19,323 nt of DNA from Pseudomonadota bacterium (GTDB lineage Bacteria; Pseudomonadota; Alphaproteobacteria; Ferrovibrionales; Ferrovibrionaceae), in assembly GCA_023433835.1 (NCBI GenBank), contig JAEYTW010000050.1:1-19323 (forward strand). Reading direction: 5' to 3'. Below are positions 14,499 through 19,323 of this stretch, piece by piece. The notes under the pieces were generated by a model. That model saw only the letters and a list, made by a program, of their open reading frames with translations. It did not search any database and had not been told where the DNA came from. Position 1 is the first letter of the stretch; the number at the start of each line of letters is the position of its first letter. A program made the translations under genes and the position numbers.

Positions 14499-15577
14499 TC
14501 GATTTCAGGCATCAGTTCGGCCGCCGCCGGTTTCTGCAGGGAGCAGCCGGCGCCGGTCTCACCGCCGCGATGGGCGGATTTTCAGGATCGGCCCAGGCCG
14601 CCCAGGCGACCGAATTGCGCATCCTGTTCCCCGGCGGGACCTGGAAGGACTGGGTCGACCAGACCTTCGTCACGCCGTTCGCCGAGAAGCACAAGATCAA
14701 GCCGGTGTGGAAGACGGGCCTCGGCTACGAACCGCTGGTCATCGCCCAGCGCTCGCGCCCGCAATGGGACATCGCCCATCTCAACCAGAACACCTCGAGC
14801 CAGCAGGGCGCGCTGAACGCCGTCATCGAGTGGAAGGAGGAACGGATCCCCAACCTGAAGGGCATCCATCCGTCGTTCCGCTACCAGTTCCTCGCCGGCA
14901 AGTGCCACACGCCCTACGGCCTGGCGGTCAACACCAAGCGCATCAAGAAGCCGATCACCTCGTGGTTCGACCTGTGGGATCCGGAGTTCGCCGGCAAGGT
15001 CGCCTTCCCCGACTGGATCTGGGTCGGCGAGGAAGTGTTCCACGCCATCAACATCCTGTCGGGCGGCGATGCCGAGAACGTCGATCCGGGCGTCGCCAAG
15101 ATGAAGGAACTGTTCCAGAAGAACAAGGCGCAGGTCATCAACAACGTCGAGCATACCAAGCAGATGCTGGTGGCCGAGGAAGTCTGGATCTGCCCGTATT
15201 TCGGCGCCCGTACCGACCAGGCGCGCGACGCCGGCGCGCCGGTCGAGTTCGTCATGCCCAAGGAAGGCGGGCTGTCCTGGATCTGGAACACGGCGATCAT
15301 CGCCGGCCGGCCGAAGGAAAGCATCGAACTGTCGGAAGCCTTCGTCAACGATACGCTGGACGCCCAGAAGCAGATCGCCTTCGCCCGCCTGACCGGCTAT
15401 CCGCCGACCAGCATCGAGGCGATGAAGAACCTGCCCCCTGAGCTGAAGAAGCTCGAGATGAGCCAGGAAGATCTCGACGGCATCGGCAAGCTGGCGCGCC
15501 GCTTCGACTACATGGCCCAGTTCGCCTATCGCGACCGCAACCGCGAGCGCTGGAACAAGGAAGTCCTGGGCAAATGA
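14495..15577 (+). CDS. Tat-exported substrate-binding protein, PotD-like
   Basis: Periplasmic solute receptor of the spermidine/putrescine-type ABC system, 360 residues. The N-terminus carries a twin-arginine signal: RRRFLQ (10-15), a hydrophobic stretch and a likely cut after AQA near 35-38. This is unusual but not rare for this receptor class. The mature part has features of the SBP_bac family: LRILFPGGTWKDWVDQTF, YGLAVNTKRI, LWDPEFAGKVAFPD and a late GGLSWIWNTAIIAG. Whether it binds polyamines, amino acids or an acylated compound cannot be read from the sequence. A strong purine-rich ribosome site (about 14476-14487) precedes the ATG, suggesting high production, as is usual for receptors. 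It overlaps the genes on both sides by four bases. Confidence 0.92.
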   Translation: MIDFRHQFGRRRFLQGAAGAGLTAAMGGFSGSAQAAQATELRILFPGGTWKDWVDQTFVTPFAEKHKIKPVWKTGLGYEPLVIAQRSRPQWDIAHLNQNTSSQQGALNAVIEWKEERIPNLKGIHPSFRYQFLAGKCHTPYGLAVNTKRIKKPITSWFDLWDPEFAGKVAFPDWIWVGEEVFHAINILSGGDAENVDPGVAKMKELFQKNKAQVINNVEHTKQMLVAEEVWICPYFGARTDQARDAGAPVEFVMPKEGGLSWIWNTAIIAGRPKESIELSEAFVNDTLDAQKQIAFARLTGYPPTSIEAMKNLPPELKKLEMSQEDLDGIGKLARRFDYMAQFAYRDRNRERWNKEVLGK

Positions 15578-16653
15578 GCGCCCGGGAAACCATCCTTACG
15601 CTTGCCGGCATCACCAAGCGCTACGGCGATGCCGGCGTGGTCGGTCCGGTGGACCTGACCATCGGGAAGGGTGAGTTTCTCACCCTTCTCGGCCCTTCCG
15701 GCTGCGGCAAGACGACGACCCTGCAGATCATCGCCGGGCTGCTCGAACCCACCGAGGGTCGCGTCACCCTGCGCGGCCGCGACATCACCCATGCCCCGCC
15801 GCCGCAACGCGACATGGGCCTCGTCTTCCAGAACTACGCGCTGTTCCCGCACAAGACGATCTTCGACAACGTCGCCTTCGGCCTGCGCATGCGCAAGGTG
15901 GCAAAGGCCGAGATCGCCGAGCGGGTGACGGAGATGCTGCGCATCGTCGGCCTGCCCGACGTCGAGCGCCGCCTGCCGGACCAGTTGTCGGGCGGCCAGC
16001 GCCAGCGCGTGGCGCTGGCCCGCGCGCTGGTGATCCGGCCGACCATCCTGCTGCTCGACGAGCCCCTGTCGAACCTCGACGCGATGCTGCGCAAGCGCAT
16101 GCGCCACGAGATCCGCGACCTGCAGCAGCGGCTGGGCATCACCACGATCTTCGTCACCCACGACCAGGACGAAGCCTTCGAGATGTCGGACCGCGTCGCC
16201 CTGCTCGATCGCGGCCGCATCGCCCAGATCGGCGCGCCGGAAGATCTCTACGACGCGCCCTCCACCCGCTTCGTCGCCGAATTCATCGGCGATGCCAACC
16301 TGATCGATGCCCAGGTGGTGTCGTCGGACGGCCATGGCCTCGTCCGCCTGCGCATTGCCGGCGGCACCGAGATGGTCGCCCGCACCTCGGACATCGACCT
16401 GCAGCCCGGCCAGGCCGCGCTGCTGATGCTCCGGCCCGAGCGGATCGAGCTGGCCGATGCGCCGGCGCCGGGCACCCTGCCCGCCCGGGTGCGCCAGCGG
16501 GTGTTTTCCGGCGAGCGCATCACGCTGGAGTTCGACACCTCGGGCGGCCCGATCACCTGCACCAAGCCGAGCCTGCCGCAATACCGCCTGCTCGACCCCG
16601 GCATGCAAGTCTGGCTGCAGCCGGGCGAGTGCCGGGCCTTGAGGGCCGCCTGA
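15574..16653 (+). CDS. ABC transporter ATP-binding protein, PotA-like
   Basis: Cytoplasmic ATPase driving the importer, 359 residues. Walker A is GPSGCGKT (40-47), the Q-loop lies in VFQNYALFPH, the signature is LSGGQRQR (138-145), Walker B is LLLDEP (159-164), the D-loop is SNLDA and the switch His is H196 in FVTHDQDEA. The C-terminal part (about 240-355) fits a TOBE_2 domain (MLRPERIEL, VFSGERITLEF) as in PotA/FbpC/MalK relatives. All catalytic elements are present. The ATG overlaps the receptor's stop (ATGA) and the stop shares a base with the next start (TGATG). A perfect 10-base inverted repeat lies inside the early coding region, listed separately. Confidence 0.96.
   Translation: MSARETILTLAGITKRYGDAGVVGPVDLTIGKGEFLTLLGPSGCGKTTTLQIIAGLLEPTEGRVTLRGRDITHAPPPQRDMGLVFQNYALFPHKTIFDNVAFGLRMRKVAKAEIAERVTEMLRIVGLPDVERRLPDQLSGGQRQRVALARALVIRPTILLLDEPLSNLDAMLRKRMRHEIRDLQQRLGITTIFVTHDQDEAFEMSDRVALLDRGRIAQIGAPEDLYDAPSTRFVAEFIGDANLIDAQVVSSDGHGLVRLRIAGGTEMVARTSDIDLQPGQAALLMLRPERIELADAPAPGTLPARVRQRVFSGERITLEFDTSGGPITCTKPSLPQYRLLDPGMQVWLQPGECRALRAA
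15666..15688 (+). other. Perfect 10-base hairpin inside the ATPase gene
   Basis: GAAGGGTGAG, loop TTT, CTCACCCTTC. It codes for part of the conserved G-K-G-E-F-L-T-L-L run ahead of Walker A, so it may be a by-product of codon choice. In the mRNA it would be a stable stem about 90 bases after the start codon. Confidence 0.5.
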
Positions 16654-17504
16654 TGGCCGCCGCCGCGGATCGCCGCTTCGGCATCGGGCTGATGACGCCG
16701 ATCGGGCTGCTTTATCTGTTCTTCCTGATCCTGCCGATCGGCTTCTTTCTGTCGATGGGCTTCTTCAAGTACGACGTCTACGGCCTCTACAAGCCCGAGC
16801 TGACGGCGGAGAATTTCGCCCGGCTGGTGGTCGATCCCTATTATCTCGACATCGTGCTGCTGACGTTGAAGCTCGCCGGGCTCACCACGGTGTTCAGCCT
16901 GCTGCTGGGCTACCCCCTCGCCTTCTTCCTGACCCGCACGCGCTCGGCCTGGCGCGGTGCGCTGATGTTCATGGTGGTGGCGCCGCTGACCACCGGCGTG
17001 ATCGTGCGCACCTACGGCTGGATCGTGCTGATGGGGGCCGAGGGCATCGTCAACAAGGCGCTCATCGCCATCGGCCTGATCGACCGGCCGATCCAGATCC
17101 TGCACACCGAGACCGCGGTGGTCATCGCGCTCGTCCACATCCTGATGCCCTACATGGTGTTCCCGCTGATCTCGTCGCTGGCGGGGCAGGACCCGAATCT
17201 CGAACGCGCGGCCTCGACGCTCGGCGCCAGCCGCGCACGCTGCTTCTTCGAGGTCACCCTGCCACTCAGCCGCGCCGGCATCATGATGGGCTCGGTGCTG
17301 GTGTTCACCCTGTCGGCCGGTTCGGTCGTCATCCCGCAGCTGATCGGCGGCAAGGATGTCCAGATGATGGGCCAGAGCATCTACGAACTGGTGCTGCACA
17401 CGCTCAACTGGCCGCTCGGCTCCGCCATGGCCTCGCTGCTGGTTCTGATGCAGTTCTCGATCATCTTCCTCTATTTTCGGAGCAATCGCCGTGTCCGCCG
17501 CTGA
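16653..17504 (+). CDS. ABC transporter permease, PotB/PotH-like
   Basis: First membrane subunit of the importer, 283 residues, with about six hydrophobic segments. The first is preceded by a short cytoplasmic tail (RRFGIGLMTPIGLLYLFFLI). The EAA loop that docks the ATPase is visible as ERAASTLGASRARCFFEVTLPLSRAGI near residue 187 onward, with the G of LGAS at the expected place. The start is ATG 16653, which shares its A with the ATPase stop; GTG at 16629 would add eight residues but runs further into the ATPase gene and is less likely. The last 14 bases overlap the next permease gene in another frame. Confidence 0.93.
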   Translation: MAAAADRRFGIGLMTPIGLLYLFFLILPIGFFLSMGFFKYDVYGLYKPELTAENFARLVVDPYYLDIVLLTLKLAGLTTVFSLLLGYPLAFFLTRTRSAWRGALMFMVVAPLTTGVIVRTYGWIVLMGAEGIVNKALIAIGLIDRPIQILHTETAVVIALVHILMPYMVFPLISSLAGQDPNLERAASTLGASRARCFFEVTLPLSRAGIMMGSVLVFTLSAGSVVIPQLIGGKDVQMMGQSIYELVLHTLNWPLGSAMASLLVLMQFSIIFLYFRSNRRVRR

Positions 17505-18297
17505 CAAGGCCGGCCGGCCGGGCTGGCTCGGCCTCAAGCTGTCGGTCTTCCTGATCTATCTGTTCCTGATGGGGCCGATCGCCATCATCGTCTTGTCGTC
17601 GTTCAACGCGACGACCTCGATGGCCTTCCCGCCGCAAGGCTTCTCGCTGCGCTGGTACGGGGAATTCTTCAAAAGCGACAGCTTCGTCGACGCCTTCCTG
17701 TTCTCGATGAAGCTCGGGGTCTGCGCCGCCATCGGCGCGACCGCCATCGGCTTCCTCGCCGCCTATGCCATCGTCCGCTTCGGCGGCCGGGGGCGCGAGG
17801 CGGCGCAGTCCGCCGCGCTGTTGCCGGCGATGATCCCGCATATCCTGATCTCGATGTCGCTGCTGCTCGCGCTCAATTTCGTGCCGATCCCGGATTTCAC
17901 GGTGCTGCTGGCCGGCCATATCCTGATCTGCCTGCCCTTCACCATCGCCGGCATTACCGCAAGCCTCGACGGCGTCGACGCCCAGCTCGAAGCCGCGGCC
18001 TGGACGCTCGGCGCCTCGCGCGCCCGGATCCTTGCCGAGATCGTGCTGCCGCTGGTGGCACCGGGCGTGCTGTCGGCCCTGATCTTCGCCTTCATCGTCT
18101 CGTTCGGCGACATCTACATCGCACTCTTCCTGGCGGGCCCCGGCATGACCACCCTGCCGATGGAAATCTTCTCCTACGTCCAATGGGAAAGCACGCCGGT
18201 CATCGCCGCGATCTCCACCCTGCAGATCCTGCTCATCGTCGGGCTTGGGCTGATCGTGGAACGGCTGGTCGGCCTGCGCCGCATCATGCGCTTCTGA
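17491..18297 (+). CDS. ABC transporter permease, PotC/PotI-like
   Basis: Second membrane subunit of the importer, 268 residues, with about six hydrophobic segments. The N-terminal pattern YLFLMGPIAIIVLSSFN followed by FPPQGFSLRWYGEFF is characteristic of PotC-type permeases. The EAA loop reads LEAAAWTLGASRARILAEIVLPLVAPGV, about residues 167-194. Translation starts at GTG 17491, preceded by GGAG at a good distance, within the 3' end of the first permease gene. A 14-base gap holding the ribosome site GAGGGAG separates it from the hydrolase gene, so all are likely on one message. Confidence 0.93.
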   Translation: MSAADKAGRPGWLGLKLSVFLIYLFLMGPIAIIVLSSFNATTSMAFPPQGFSLRWYGEFFKSDSFVDAFLFSMKLGVCAAIGATAIGFLAAYAIVRFGGRGREAAQSAALLPAMIPHILISMSLLLALNFVPIPDFTVLLAGHILICLPFTIAGITASLDGVDAQLEAAAWTLGASRARILAEIVLPLVAPGVLSALIFAFIVSFGDIYIALFLAGPGMTTLPMEIFSYVQWESTPVIAAISTLQILLIVGLGLIVERLVGLRRIMRF

Positions 18298-18311
18298 GGG
18301 AGTAAACACCG

Positions 18312-19286
18312 ATGGAAAAGATCACGATCGGCACCGCCGTCTCGACCGGCCCGGGCCGGACCGACGGCATGCTGCAGGTGGGCTGGCTGCCCGACGGCTA
18401 TCCGATGGAGATACCCGTCGTCATCCAGCGCGCCGCTGATGATGGGCCAACCGTCTGGATCCACGGCTGCGTCCACGGCAACGAATATTGCGGCACCTTC
18501 ATCATCCACAAGTTCCTGCGCGAGATGAAGCTCGACCGCGGCACGGTCATCGCGCTGCCGGTCCTCAACATCACCGGCTTCCAGAAGCAGCAGCGGATGA
18601 GCCCGTTCGAGGGCTATAACGGCGGCGACCTCAATCGCTGCTTCCCCGGCAATCCCGGCGGCGGCCTGACCGACCAGATGGCCTTCCACATCTTCGAGGG
18701 GTTGAAGAAGCACGCCACCCACTTCATCGACTTCCACACCGCCTTCACCGCCGATACCCGCTGGGCGCTGTTCTGCCCGCCCGACGGCCAGGCCGGCGAA
18801 GCCGCCGAAGGCATGGCGCGCGCCTTCGGCTATCGCGACACCCTGCCCACGCCGATGACCATCCTGGGCGGCTCGGCGCTGATCGAGGCCGCCAAGCTCG
18901 GCATCCCCGGGCTGATCGTCGAGGCCGGCGGCATCGGCCCGGCCTTCCGCCCCGAGACGGTCGACGAGGCGGTCGGGCGGTTGAACAACGTGCTGCGCCA
19001 GATCGGCCTGGTCGACGGCGCGGTGGAGAAGCATGAGGACATCACGTTCTTCTCCAACTTCGCCTGGGTCAATGCCCGGCGCGGCGGGCTGTTCCGCCCG
19101 GCGGTGCGCTGCGGCATGACGATCAGGGAAGGCGATCTGGTCGGCCGCTACTACGACGTCCACGGCGAACTGGTCGAGGAGGCGAAGGCCCCCTTCAGCG
19201 GCGTCGTGCTGGCCGTCGGCGCCGGGCCGCTGATGCCCAACGGCGAAATTCTCGTCCATGTCGGCCTCGACCCGCGCGCGGCCTGA
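18312..19286 (+). CDS. Succinylglutamate desuccinylase/aspartoacylase-family zinc hydrolase
   Basis: Predicted cytoplasmic zinc-dependent deacylase of the M14-like AstE/ASPA family, 324 residues, cutting an amide bond between an acyl group and an amino acid or amine. The metal-binding motif is HGCVHGNE (51-58), with H55 and E58 as likely ligands; the third ligand is H142 in FIDFHTAF. The family motif DLNRCFPG is at 106-113, and the likely catalytic acid is E204 in GLIVEAGG. The C-terminal part (about 245-320) is a small beta domain (KAPFSGVVLAVG), common in this branch. Which acyl compound it hydrolyses is unknown. Lying last in the IclR-ABC operon, it probably processes the imported substrate. 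AstE proper belongs with ast arginine-catabolism genes, which are not seen here. Confidence 0.88.
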   Translation: MEKITIGTAVSTGPGRTDGMLQVGWLPDGYPMEIPVVIQRAADDGPTVWIHGCVHGNEYCGTFIIHKFLREMKLDRGTVIALPVLNITGFQKQQRMSPFEGYNGGDLNRCFPGNPGGGLTDQMAFHIFEGLKKHATHFIDFHTAFTADTRWALFCPPDGQAGEAAEGMARAFGYRDTLPTPMTILGGSALIEAAKLGIPGLIVEAGGIGPAFRPETVDEAVGRLNNVLRQIGLVDGAVEKHEDITFFSNFAWVNARRGGLFRPAVRCGMTIREGDLVGRYYDVHGELVEEAKAPFSGVVLAVGAGPLMPNGEILVHVGLDPRAA

Positions 19287-19302
19287 AGGAGTTCATGAGG
19301 TC

Positions 19303-19323
19303 ATGAAGACCATCGAAGTAGGC
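19303..19323 (+). CDS. Start of a further gene (cut by window edge)
   Basis: ATG at 19303 opens a frame reading M-K-T-I-E-V-G up to the edge. AAGGAG (19286-19291) is 11 bases upstream, and the gap from the hydrolase gene is 16 bases, so it probably continues the operon. An earlier ATG at 19295 meets a stop after three codons. Nothing can be said of its function. Confidence 0.45.

Noticed and set aside
19295..19306. Mini-frame ATG-AGG-TCA-TGA before the last gene
   Set aside because: Three codons with the ribosome site too close. It may be a chance ATG, so no leader peptide is claimed.

Overview
The window reads as chromosomal DNA of a high-GC alphaproteobacterium. Third-codon positions are strongly G/C, genes are tightly packed with many ATGA and TGATG stop/start overlaps, and a palindromic element of the 'cgtcatcccggcg...' type common between alphaproteobacterial genes lies at about 13486-13550. 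The genus cannot be fixed from sequence alone. There are 18 protein genes, one cut off at the left edge and one only beginning at the right edge. No tRNA, rRNA, transposase, integrase or CRISPR array is seen.

Left part (1-1823, + strand): a BaeS/BaeR-like two-component system, with the kinase truncated at its start. GC falls sharply inside the 3' end of baeR, at about 1650, and stays mixed to low up to about 4500, apart from the body of an EamA transporter gene. In this stretch (1940-4488, + strand) lie the EamA/DMT transporter, a PAS-LuxR-type regulator, and a gene joined to the regulator by an ATGA overlap. That last gene encodes a 161-residue protein: a cysteine-free N-terminal region of about 112 residues followed by three exact 15-residue repeats (consensus RxDGRxAEFCF[V/L]TVG), each with the protein's only kind of cysteine. 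It resembles a multi-core ribosomal peptide precursor and is the best candidate here for an undescribed system. No modifying enzyme is recognisable within the window.

Middle (4498-7472, - strand): a diguanylate cyclase with two receiver domains, a second EamA/DMT transporter, and an AmpD-like zinc amidase with a peptidoglycan-binding tail. The last two overlap by 4 bases.

Right part (7596-19323, + strand): two adjacent gene sets. The first is a pyroglutamate module: fused 5-oxoprolinase (HyuA-HyuB type), BASS-like transporter, C-factor-type SDR, and pyrrolidone-carboxylate peptidase. The peptidase would free pyroglutamate from peptide N-termini and the oxoprolinase would open it to glutamate using ATP. 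The second set follows a 241-base gap holding REP-like repeats and an operator-like double dyad: an IclR regulator, a Tat-exported binding protein, an ATPase and two permeases of the spermidine/putrescine (Pot) ABC type, and a succinylglutamate desuccinylase/aspartoacylase-family zinc hydrolase. Together they suggest import and hydrolysis of an acylated or cyclised amino-acid or polyamine compound. The substrate is not known.
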